Shown one piece after another: positions 1 to 4,863 of a DNA stretch of 6,923 nt. Each line of letters begins with the position of its first letter. Within the stretch, counting starts at the first letter, position 1. This stretch comes from Alphaproteobacteria bacterium (GTDB taxonomy: Bacteria > Pseudomonadota > Alphaproteobacteria > RF32 > CAG-239). Below the pieces are notes generated by a model, which saw only the letters and a list, made by a program, of their open reading frames with translations, searched no databases and had not been told where the DNA came from. The stretch lies in the NCBI GenBank assembly GCA_017546885.1, contig JAFYRQ010000002.1:1-6923 (forward strand), given 5' to 3'. The translations under genes and the position numbers were made by a program.

Positions 1-1
1 A

Positions 2-124
2 AGAAAAATCGGAAAAGAATTAATCAAACGAGAATTGTTTAATGTTCCAAACGAAAAAGTAAGAGATGTTTGTGAACAGCACCTCCATGATATTGATGAA
101 GGTCAAAGAGATTTCCATTTCTAA
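2..124 (+). CDS. 3' end of an unrecognised protein gene (partial)
   Basis: An open frame runs in from the left edge and ends at TAA, giving the last 40 residues of a protein. The visible tail is hydrophilic and charged, with no membrane segment, and ends in the residues RDFHF. It looks like a soluble, largely helical C-terminus containing the stretch KVRDVCEQHLHDID. I do not recognise the family and assign no function. The frame is supported by a hairpin that starts three bases after the stop and by the absence of a competing frame: frame 1 stops at position 42. The start and most of the gene lie outside the window. Confidence 0.7.
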   Translation, partial: RKIGKELIKRELFNVPNEKVRDVCEQHLHDIDEGQRDFHF

Positions 125-126
125 AA

Positions 127-151
127 AAAGGCGGATATTTTATCCGCCTTT
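127..151 (+). terminator. Intrinsic terminator-like hairpin after the first gene
   Basis: A perfect 11-bp inverted repeat (AAAGGCGGATA / TATCCGCCTTT) flanks a 3-nt TTT loop, starting three bases after the stop codon of the upstream partial gene. The A-tract on the left and T-run on the right make it potentially bidirectional. The T-run is short, only three T's before AAC, so termination may be moderate. It separates the first gene from the tRNA transcription unit. Confidence 0.75.
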
Positions 152-161
152 AACTTAAAAC

Positions 162-188
162 TTGATTTTTTTTGCTTTTAACTATAAG
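162..188 (+). promoter_or_regulatory. Probable promoter of tRNA-Arg
   Basis: The -35 candidate TTGATT (162-167) and the -10 candidate TATAAG (183-188) match the sigma-70 consensus at 4/6 and 5/6 positions. The spacer is 15 bp, shorter than the ideal 17. The tRNA starts 13 nt after the -10, which would give a leader of about six nucleotides, a usual arrangement for a single tRNA unit. The position just downstream of a terminator supports the call; the short spacer keeps confidence moderate. Confidence 0.45.
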
Positions 189-200
189 TAGAAAAAAGAC

Positions 201-277
201 GTCAGCGTAGCTCATCAGGATAGAGCACAAGTTTCCTAAACTTGGGGCAGTGGGTTCGAGTCCCGCCGCTGACGCCA
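201..277 (+). tRNA. tRNA-Arg (anticodon CCU), CCA encoded
   Basis: A complete cloverleaf can be folded by hand. The acceptor stem GTCAGCG (201-207) pairs with CGCTGAC (267-273). The D stem is GCTC/GAGC. The anticodon stem CAAGT/ACTTG encloses the loop TTCCTAA, so the anticodon is CCT (235-237), which reads the arginine codon AGG. The T arm GTGGG/CCCGC has one G-U pair and the standard loop TTCGAGT. The discriminator is G274 and the CCA tail is genomically encoded (275-277). Six T's follow immediately (278-283) and probably end the transcript. Confidence 0.97.
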
Positions 278-281
278 TTTT

Positions 282-683
282 TTATTCTTCACCTTCAACC
301 CAAGCTCTAACCCTGCTCCAACTATACGCAAAATCACGACGAATCCGACGCCATAATGCCGAATAATTTGTATTGCGAAGAGTAACAAAAGTCCAATGTC
401 CGCCTACCGCTAAAATAATAAGAGTTCCTACCAACAAACCGCCGGCACAAATACATGCAAAGGTTGATATTAAAGATAAACAAAAGAGTATAAACCAAGA
501 ATAGTTTCCGTCTTTCAAAACATCTATTGAGTAAATGAACATACTCAACAAAGCGATTGGTCCGAGCAAAGTCATTAAACGGGACAAAGGAAGAAACCTT
601 TTCACATTTAAAATAACTGCCCATATTGAACCTGATGTCAATATTCCTAACAAAATTAACGATGTGTAGAACCATAAATTCAT
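282..683 (-). CDS. Small polytopic inner-membrane protein, family unrecognised
   Basis: This 133-residue protein has three to four predicted membrane segments at about residues 5-25, 35-53 and 62-96. The last is long and Gly/Ala-rich and may be two helices. A basic, aromatic C-terminal tail (about 104-133) contains WRRIRRDF and several Trp residues and probably lies on the cytoplasmic membrane face. No catalytic motif is visible and I do not recognise the family. A GTG at 704 would extend the protein by seven residues, but a good promoter (712-740) puts the transcript start close to 705. The ATG at 683, preceded by the weak Shine-Dalgarno-like GAAAGAAG, is therefore the better start. The stop codon lies in the T-run directly after the tRNA. 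The M20 peptidase gene lies 61 bp upstream on the same strand, so read-through from it is also possible. Confidence 0.75.
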   Translation of the reverse strand: MNLWFYTSLILLGILTSGSIWAVILNVKRFLPLSRLMTLLGPIALLSMFIYSIDVLKDGNYSWFILFCLSLISTFACICAGGLLVGTLIILAVGGHWTFVTLRNTNYSALWRRIRRDFAYSWSRVRAWVEGEE

Positions 684-711
684 TTTAACTTCTTTCAAAA
701 ACACAAAGTGT

Positions 712-740
712 ATAATACATCAAACGGCAAACATTGTCCA
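712..740 (-). promoter_or_regulatory. Sigma-70-type promoter for the small membrane protein
   Basis: Read on the minus strand, TGGACA (735-740) and TATTAT (712-717) are separated by exactly 17 bp, and each matches its consensus hexamer at 5/6 positions. The site lies in the gap between the M20 gene and the membrane-protein gene. Transcription would begin near 705. This gives an untranslated leader of about 20 nt before the ATG at 683 and argues against the GTG at 704. Confidence 0.6.
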
Positions 741-744
741 GTTT

Positions 745-1842
745 TTAAGCCATATTTTTCAAAAACTGTTTTTGAATTTCGGCTAACTGCTCAACACTTT
801 TCCATTCAACATATTCATCTGAGGCATGCATACCATACCCGCTTCCTGAATGCATTATTACTACCGAACCTTTCTCGGCAAATTCACGTGAGTCGGTAGC
901 TCCTCCGATATATTCAAAATCAATTTTTTGCTCTAAAACCTCTTCTGCTAATTTTTTGTATTGTAAAATATGCTGATTTTGTTCATCCATAACTACCGGA
1001 TGAGAAGAAGAAACTATTTTATATTCAACGCCATCAACCAAACATTGTTCTAACTTTTCTTTCAATCCTTCCACCGTCGAATTTTCGGTAAGACGAAAAT
1101 CTAATAAAGCTTCACAGTGATTAGAGATAACATTTGCTACTTCTCCGCCTTCTATTTTTGCAAAATGTACGGTATCAATCCAGGTATTTTCAGGTTTTGC
1201 GAGTTCTTTCGAATAATACGGATAATGTTTTCTTATATTGCTTAACACTTGCAATATTTTCTCATTTGCATCTATCCCCTCCCAAGGTGTAGAGCCATGT
1301 GCTTCTTTCCCTTCTGCAATCATCTTGACAAATACCGGATTTTTGCACTTTGTAATAATCTTTGTAATATCTCCGGCAACATCTACATCTAAAACGATTT
1401 TAGCACTCAATTCCGGATATTCGGTCAAAAAGGCATTTAATCCGAAGCTTCCTTTTTCTTCATCTGTCGATAATAAAACACCAAATTTAATCGGCAAATT
1501 TTCATCCAAAACATATTGCAAAGAATTTAATCCTACCGCTGCAAAGGACTTCATATCCAATGCCCCTCGGGCAAATATTTTACCGTCTTTTGACACCGGA
1601 TTAAACATATCGTCTTCAGCCGGAACCACATCCATGTGTCCTACAACCAAAACATCAAATTCCATCCCCGGCTTGTTTGATAATAACAAAACCGGAGCAA
1701 GCAATCCGTTACGATATAAGCTTTTATATACATTATCATCAAACAAATCTCGTACATAATCCAAGCATTTGTTGATTTCTTCATTATTCCCCGTTTCTGT
1801 TCTGAATCTGATTAAATCTTCCGTAATTTTTTTTAATTCCAT
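745..1842 (-). CDS. M20-family zinc metallopeptidase / amidohydrolase (ArgE/DapE-like)
   Basis: This 365-residue soluble protein has the full M20 signature. GHMDVVP (68-74) supplies the metal ligand H69 and the following Asp D71. ARGALDMKS (91-99) supplies the bridging Asp D96. STDEEKGS (125-132) supplies the general-base Glu and adjacent metal Glu (E128/E129). LDVDVAGD (151-158) probably provides the next metal Asp. GKEAHGSTP (178-186) begins the lid/dimerisation domain and carries its conserved His. GGATDSREF (313-321) and MHASDEYVE (338-346) complete the active site, with H339 as last ligand. Members hydrolyse amide bonds in small N-acyl amino acids or dipeptides, usually with two Zn ions in the cytoplasm. 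Length and motif order fit ArgE/DapE/CPG2-type enzymes. The substrate cannot be fixed from sequence: acetylornithine, succinyl-diaminopimelate and small peptides all remain possible. The ATG is preceded by AAAGGTG five bases away. The gene is divergent from the SH3 lipoprotein. Confidence 0.92.
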   Translation of the reverse strand: MELKKITEDLIRFRTETGNNEEINKCLDYVRDLFDDNVYKSLYRNGLLAPVLLLSNKPGMEFDVLVVGHMDVVPAEDDMFNPVSKDGKIFARGALDMKSFAAVGLNSLQYVLDENLPIKFGVLLSTDEEKGSFGLNAFLTEYPELSAKIVLDVDVAGDITKIITKCKNPVFVKMIAEGKEAHGSTPWEGIDANEKILQVLSNIRKHYPYYSKELAKPENTWIDTVHFAKIEGGEVANVISNHCEALLDFRLTENSTVEGLKEKLEQCLVDGVEYKIVSSSHPVVMDEQNQHILQYKKLAEEVLEQKIDFEYIGGATDSREFAEKGSVVIMHSGSGYGMHASDEYVEWKSVEQLAEIQKQFLKNMA

Positions 1843-1847
1843 TTCCG

Positions 1848-1854
1848 CACCTTT
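1848..1854 (-). promoter_or_regulatory. Ribosome binding site of the M20 gene
   Basis: On the minus strand AAAGGTG lies five bases before the ATG at 1842, fixing that start. A TATAGT hexamer further upstream (1866-1871, minus strand) may be its -10, but no convincing -35 at proper spacing was found. Confidence 0.5.
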
Positions 1855-1892
1855 ACCTTTTATTCACTATATTAAACTATGCTTAGCGCAAT

Positions 1893-1917
1893 TATAATAA
1901 GAAAGAATTAATGAGGT
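1893..1917 (+). promoter_or_regulatory. -10 box and ribosome binding site for the SH3 lipoprotein/ATPase operon
   Basis: A consensus -10 hexamer TATAAT sits at 1893-1898, and a Shine-Dalgarno sequence GAGGT at 1913-1917 lies eight bases before the ATG at 1926. The -35 region is poor: ATTAAA at 1871-1876 matches 3/6 with a 16-bp spacer. The promoter may therefore be weak or activator-dependent. It lies in an 83-bp divergent region shared with the M20 gene. Confidence 0.5.
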
Positions 1918-1925
1918 ATGTTTAA

Positions 1926-2417
1926 ATGAAAAATTTTGCCGTTTTGCTGATTTTATTTTTCTTAACAGCTTGTCCGCAAAAACAACAAAAAAACCACAAC
2001 ACCGCTATTCCGAGAATGGTTTCGTTGAAATATGGTGTAATAAATGCAAGAAGCGGTCCTGCCGGTCACTATCCGGTAGAATGGGTATATAAACAAAAAA
2101 ATGCCCCGGTTGAAATTGTACTTGAGTATGGCGACTGGGTAAAAATAAAAGATTGGGAAGATTCGGAAGCATGGATTCATAAAAACAAATTCATCAACTC
2201 TCGTTGGGTTAAAATTATTCAAAAAGGAATCACCAATATATACGCTAAACCTGACAGCGGATCTGAAGTTATTGCCAAAGCAGAAGATCAGGTTATCGGC
2301 AAAGTTGAAAAATGTCCTAAACATAAGAATTTTTGTTTAGTTAAATTTTCAGAAATCAAAGGCTGGATAAAAAGAGATTCTGTTTACGGAATTTATCCTG
2401 ACGAAACTATCGACTAA
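1926..2417 (+). CDS. Bacterial SH3-domain lipoprotein
   Basis: This 163-residue exported protein has a short Lys-containing N-terminus, a hydrophobic core (4-13) and a lipobox LTAC with the acylated Cys at 16, so the mature form is probably membrane-anchored and periplasmic. Two SH3-like repeats follow. The first (about 32-90) has the hallmark N-A-R-S-G-P start, then GDWVKI and AWIHKNK. The second (about 98-157) is more divergent, with NIYAKPDSGSEV and KGWIKRDSVYGIYP. Double-SH3 exported proteins of this kind are common in Alphaproteobacteria; they are thought to bind peptidoglycan or partner proteins, but no specific role is established. C130 and C137 (CX6C) in the second repeat could form a disulfide in the periplasm. 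The stop is 14 bp before the ATPase start, so the two are likely co-transcribed. Confidence 0.85.
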   Translation: MKNFAVLLILFFLTACPQKQQKNHNTAIPRMVSLKYGVINARSGPAGHYPVEWVYKQKNAPVEIVLEYGDWVKIKDWEDSEAWIHKNKFINSRWVKIIQKGITNIYAKPDSGSEVIAKAEDQVIGKVEKCPKHKNFCLVKFSEIKGWIKRDSVYGIYPDETID

Positions 2418-2431
2418 AGAAGGAATGACAA

Positions 2432-3406
2432 ATGGCTACAGTTAATGAAGTACCTTTTTCTGATATATACATTACTCCGGACAGAAGTGCTTATATTCCC
2501 GATGGAAGAACACCTAACGGTTTAATGAGATTCAAACCGGACGATTTTAACTATTTTTTTGATAAAGTAGAAAAAAGTTATGACGGACACAATCCCAGTT
2601 ATTCAGTATTGTATAACAGAATCTTATACCGTGTGGAGAGAACCGTTTCCATATATGGTGTACAATACTGTGCTCGTAAAATGCCACCGGAAGTTCCGGC
2701 TTTTTCTTCTTTAGGTTTTCCCGTTGAACTTCGTAAATATTTATTATCTTTAAGCAACACTGCAGGTCTTATTCTGTGGTCCGGACCGACCGGAGCCGGT
2801 AAAACAACTTCCATATCTTCATTGATGAAAGAGTTTTTGGTTACGGAAGGAGGATTTGCTTACACCATTGAAGATCCGTCAGAAATGCCTCTGGATGGAA
2901 CTTATAATGCGGTAAACGGCAGTATTGCTCTTTGTAAACAAACTCAGCCTGTTAACGGAAATTGGGGAGATTGCTTGAAATCAGCACTCCGTTCAAAACC
3001 CCGTTTCATTATGGTAGGTGAGATTCGAACTCCTGATACCGCAAGTGAAGTTTTGCGTGCTTGTACTTCCGGACACCTTGTTTTATCCAGTATTCACGCT
3101 AACAACGTTACCGATGCCATCAACTCTGTCGTAAAATATGCTGCTTCTTCAGGAATGTCGGAAGAATTGGCTTATGACCTGTTTTCACGTGGTATGTTGG
3201 CAGTATTACACCAAACATTATCCGGTATTAAAAACAAAATGCCGCATGTTTCCTATGTATTTGCTAATCCGGACACCACACAAGGCGACCAGGTAAGAGC
3301 AATCGTCAAAACCGGAAAACTTAATTTGGCAACATCTATCGATACTCAACGCAGTCGCTTGAGTTTAGGAAAAGATTTGTTCCCGAAATTACATTTAAGC
3401 GATTAA
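2432..3406 (+). CDS. DotB/PilT-family secretion (traffic) ATPase
   Basis: This 324-residue cytoplasmic ATPase of the type II/IV secretion superfamily carries all four boxes: Walker A GPTGAGKTT (118-126), Asp box TIEDPSEMP (145-153), Walker B RFIMVGEIR (191-199, catalytic E197) and His box TSGHLVLSSIHA (212-223). Such enzymes form hexameric rings powering type IV pilus retraction or type IV secretion. The stretch SALRSKPRFIMVGEIR resembles DotB/TraJ of the Dot/Icm and IncI-type systems more than PilT, which has an acidic residue before the Walker B Asp/Val run. The N-terminal domain is short: Walker A is at 118, against later in DotB from memory. It retains an LYRVER element like the RYRVNA of DotB. 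The ATG is well placed after AAGGA (2420-2424). No other secretion gene is in the window, so its machine must be encoded elsewhere or the enzyme serves another task. Its stop shares TTAA with the convergent gene. Confidence 0.88.
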   Translation: MATVNEVPFSDIYITPDRSAYIPDGRTPNGLMRFKPDDFNYFFDKVEKSYDGHNPSYSVLYNRILYRVERTVSIYGVQYCARKMPPEVPAFSSLGFPVELRKYLLSLSNTAGLILWSGPTGAGKTTSISSLMKEFLVTEGGFAYTIEDPSEMPLDGTYNAVNGSIALCKQTQPVNGNWGDCLKSALRSKPRFIMVGEIRTPDTASEVLRACTSGHLVLSSIHANNVTDAINSVVKYAASSGMSEELAYDLFSRGMLAVLHQTLSGIKNKMPHVSYVFANPDTTQGDQVRAIVKTGKLNLATSIDTQRSRLSLGKDLFPKLHLSD

Positions 3407-3936
3407 CCCTTTTCTGCTTTAAGTTGATAGAAATATTCAACTACCGCAGATTTATCCCATCTTATCGAGCCGCGGATTCTTCCTATTTCTTTGGAGCCGC
3501 GGCTTATAAGTATGCTGACGGGAGATGAAAAAATACCGAATGCCGAAGCTAAATCACCATTTTTATCAACATAAATTTCCAAATCATCTCCGCCAAATCG
3601 TTTTAAGAATCTTTTTTGTTCCTCAAAACCGCCAACCCATTCTTTTTCAGGAGATATTAATACAACTCTTATACCGTCATTTTTTGTTTTCTGTGAGAAT
3701 TTATTTAAGATTTTCATCTCCCTCAAACAAGGCACACAACGTCTTGACCAAAAAACAGCTATAACAAAATCCCCGGCAAAATCGTTTAGCTTAAACTTTT
3801 TTCCGGTTTCTCCCACAATTTCTTTTTGAGGTAAATCTCGCGGATATTCATAAATATTTGCCCCTCTGTCCGCCAAAACATTATTGGCATTCAGAAGCAG
3901 TACAAAAAACAAGCATATTTTAAATAAATTCTTCAT
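3403..3936 (-). CDS. TlpA/ResA-like periplasmic thioredoxin
   Basis: This 177-residue protein has an N-terminal signal sequence: a Lys near the start, hydrophobic residues 5-18, and probable cleavage after the ALAD-like region around 20-23. A thioredoxin fold follows. The active site is W63-S-R-R-C67-V-P-C70 (CXXC), preceded by the beta strand FVIAVF, with the cis-Pro loop at S138-P139-V140. Insertions and the KFKLNDFAG segment (47-55) match the AhpC-TSA/Redoxin-like TlpA group. Such proteins reduce disulfides in exported proteins, for example in cytochrome c or cytochrome oxidase maturation. CVPC is a typical TlpA-type variant. The ATG has only a weak, very close AAGAAG upstream, but no alternative start exists before the signal sequence. 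The gene is divergent from the lipoprotein/vWA operon. It could be a general thiol-disulfide protein rather than a cytochrome-specific one. Confidence 0.87.
   Translation of the reverse strand: MKNLFKICLFFVLLLNANNVLADRGANIYEYPRDLPQKEIVGETGKKFKLNDFAGDFVIAVFWSRRCVPCLREMKILNKFSQKTKNDGIRVVLISPEKEWVGGFEEQKRFLKRFGGDDLEIYVDKNGDLASAFGIFSSPVSILISRGSKEIGRIRGSIRWDKSAVVEYFYQLKAEKG
3467..3502. repeat. Short direct repeat GAGCCGCGG inside the thioredoxin gene
   Basis: GAGCCGCGG occurs at 3467-3475 and 3494-3502. Both copies encode an Arg-Gly-Ser tripeptide, at residues 146-148 and 155-157. The GC-rich core CCGCGG is self-complementary, so the two copies could also pair as a hairpin near the 3' end of the transcript. 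In this AT-rich setting it stands out, but it may be chance or a result of the repeated RGS codons. Confidence 0.4.
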
Positions 3937-3965
3937 CTTCTTATTAATAACTGTTTTTTTATATT

Positions 3966-3996
3966 TTGTAATTAATCTTATATGGATTAGTATATA
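3966..3996 (+). promoter_or_regulatory. Possible promoter for the lipoprotein/vWA/phosphatase/kinase operon
   Basis: TTGTAA (3966-3971, 4/6 to the -35 consensus) is followed after 16 bp by TAGTAT (3988-3993, 4/6), or after 19 bp by TATATA (3991-3996). Neither pair is strong. The placement about 40 bp before the first start codon of the operon is right, and no better candidate was found in the 98-bp divergent region. Confidence 0.3.
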
Positions 3997-4018
3997 GCAA
4001 TCATGTGTAATATTACAA
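3989..4018 (-). promoter_or_regulatory. Possible promoter for the TlpA-like gene
   Basis: On the minus strand TTGTAA (4013-4018) is followed after 18 bp by TATACT (3989-3994), matching consensus at 4/6 and 5/6. Its -35 overlaps the palindrome at 4006-4017, and its -10 overlaps the proposed plus-strand -10. Divergent transcripts from here would thus interfere or be co-regulated. Confidence 0.35.
4006..4017. promoter_or_regulatory. Perfect 12-bp palindrome, candidate operator
   Basis: TGTAATATTACA is an uninterrupted palindrome with no spacer, located 17 bp before the lipoprotein start codon. It also overlaps the candidate -35 of the divergent thioredoxin gene. A half-site copy TGTAAT recurs at 3967-3972. 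It could bind a dimeric regulator of both transcripts, but AT-rich palindromes of this size also arise by chance. Confidence 0.3.
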
Positions 4019-4034
4019 GCAAAAGGTAAAAAAT

Positions 4035-4169
4035 ATGCTTAATTATTCCAAAATCATATTTACAGCGTTGTTATTAAGTTTGATTATAACAGTAAGCGGA
4101 TGCGGAAAAGTATCTGCTCCGATTGTTATAGAAGGCAGCGGATATCCGCACAGTTACCCAAAAAATTAA
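4035..4169 (+). CDS. 44-residue lipoprotein, LptM-like
   Basis: A short gene codes for a signal sequence (Lys at 6, hydrophobic 7-20), a lipobox VSGC with the acylated Cys at 23, and a mature peptide of only 22 residues starting CGK and ending YPHSYPKN. The CG-K start and the P/YP-rich end resemble small alphaproteobacterial LptM/LPAM-type lipoproteins, which typically run CG+xGP...YPR.YP. In E. coli LptM assists assembly of the LPS transporter LptD, but the GP element is replaced here, so function is only suggested. The ATG follows AAAAGGT (4021-4027) at seven bases. The stop lies 10 bp before the vWA start, and the Shine-Dalgarno AAGGA of the vWA gene overlaps this stop codon, so the gene is probably first in that operon. 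Confidence 0.8.
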   Translation: MLNYSKIIFTALLLSLIITVSGCGKVSAPIVIEGSGYPHSYPKN

Positions 4170-4179
4170 GGAAAGAAAA

Positions 4180-4863
4180 ATGAGTGCCGATAATAATTTT
4201 ATTGATGAAATGATTCCTTATGTTGAGTTTGCCGATAATGCAAACGAAAGAACCCCCTGTGTTCTTGTTTTAGATTGCTCCGGCTCAATGAGAGGAGAAC
4301 CCATAAAACAACTAAACATAGGTTTGAAAGCTCTCGAAAAAGAATTAAAAGAAGACATTGATGCAAGTTCTCGTGTTCAACTTCTCATTATTAAAGCTTT
4401 CGGAAAAGACGAAATAGAAATTTCTGCGGACTGGATAGACGCAATGAACTTTACCGCTCCCGAAATGGTAGCCGGAGGATTAACTCCTTTAGGCAAGGCT
4501 ATGGAAACAGCATTAAAAAAGATTGAAGAACAAAAAGATCTTTATGACAACTGCGGAATTACATCTAAAAGACCATGGATATTTTTAATCAGTGACGGTG
4601 AACCTACTGATTATGATTGGGAAAGCATAGCAAAAAAATGTTGCGAAGCACAAGAACACAAAAAAGTAATTGTTCATACCGTAGGAACTGAGGGCGCTAA
4701 CCTTGATAAACTGGGAAAATTCTCAGTTATCAAGCCTAAACGTTTAAGCGGTTTGAAGTTTACCGAATTTTTCTTATGGCTAAGCCGAAGTGTATCTTGT
4801 ATTTCTATTGCAGCACCTAATGCTTCGGATTTGTTGGATGATACGGGAAATTGGGATGAATAA
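4180..4863 (+). CDS. vWA (TerY/YegL-like) protein of a vWA-phosphatase-kinase triad
   Basis: This 227-residue cytoplasmic protein is essentially one von Willebrand factor A domain. An intact MIDAS metal site is visible: D32-C-S34-G-S36 in the first strand/loop, the Thr of GGLTPLG (T102), and the Asp of ISDGEPTD (D139). The order and the LTPLG and SDGEPTD forms match the TerY/YegL family, which occurs next to PP2C phosphatases and kinases. Such proteins are thought to act as Mg-dependent adaptors for complex assembly; no enzymatic activity is expected. No signal or membrane segment is seen. The C-terminal tail (about 207-227) is acidic. AAGGA (4168-4172) precedes the ATG by seven bases. The 3' end overlaps the phosphatase gene by eight bases, indicating coupled translation. 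Confidence 0.9.
   Translation: MSADNNFIDEMIPYVEFADNANERTPCVLVLDCSGSMRGEPIKQLNIGLKALEKELKEDIDASSRVQLLIIKAFGKDEIEISADWIDAMNFTAPEMVAGGLTPLGKAMETALKKIEEQKDLYDNCGITSKRPWIFLISDGEPTDYDWESIAKKCCEAQEHKKVIVHTVGTEGANLDKLGKFSVIKPKRLSGLKFTEFFLWLSRSVSCISIAAPNASDLLDDTGNWDE

Noticed and set aside
334..675. Open frame on the minus strand inside the membrane-protein gene
   Set aside because: It is a second frame of the same region, without a ribosome site or recognisable domain. The alternative frame gives a coherent membrane protein.
684..704. GTG start extending the small membrane protein by seven residues
   Set aside because: The promoter at 712-740 would start the transcript about at the GTG itself, leaving no leader, while the ATG at 683 has a purine-rich GAAAGAAG before it.
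711..716. Plus-strand TATAAT as a promoter
   Set aside because: No plus-strand gene follows; the bases are explained by the minus-strand -10 TATTAT with a well-spaced -35.
1238..1759. 173-residue plus-strand open frame
   Set aside because: It is antisense to the M20 metallopeptidase, whose motifs are complete. The reading has no recognisable motif and no ribosome site.
1962..2324. 120-residue minus-strand open frame opposite the SH3 lipoprotein gene
   Set aside because: It is a shadow of the lipoprotein gene, which has a lipobox, SH3 repeats and a good ribosome site.
4790..4855. Longer N-terminus for the phosphatase
   Set aside because: The extra 22 residues lie within the vWA coding region and do not resemble a PPM N-terminus; ATG 4856 gives the usual start with a short coupled overlap.
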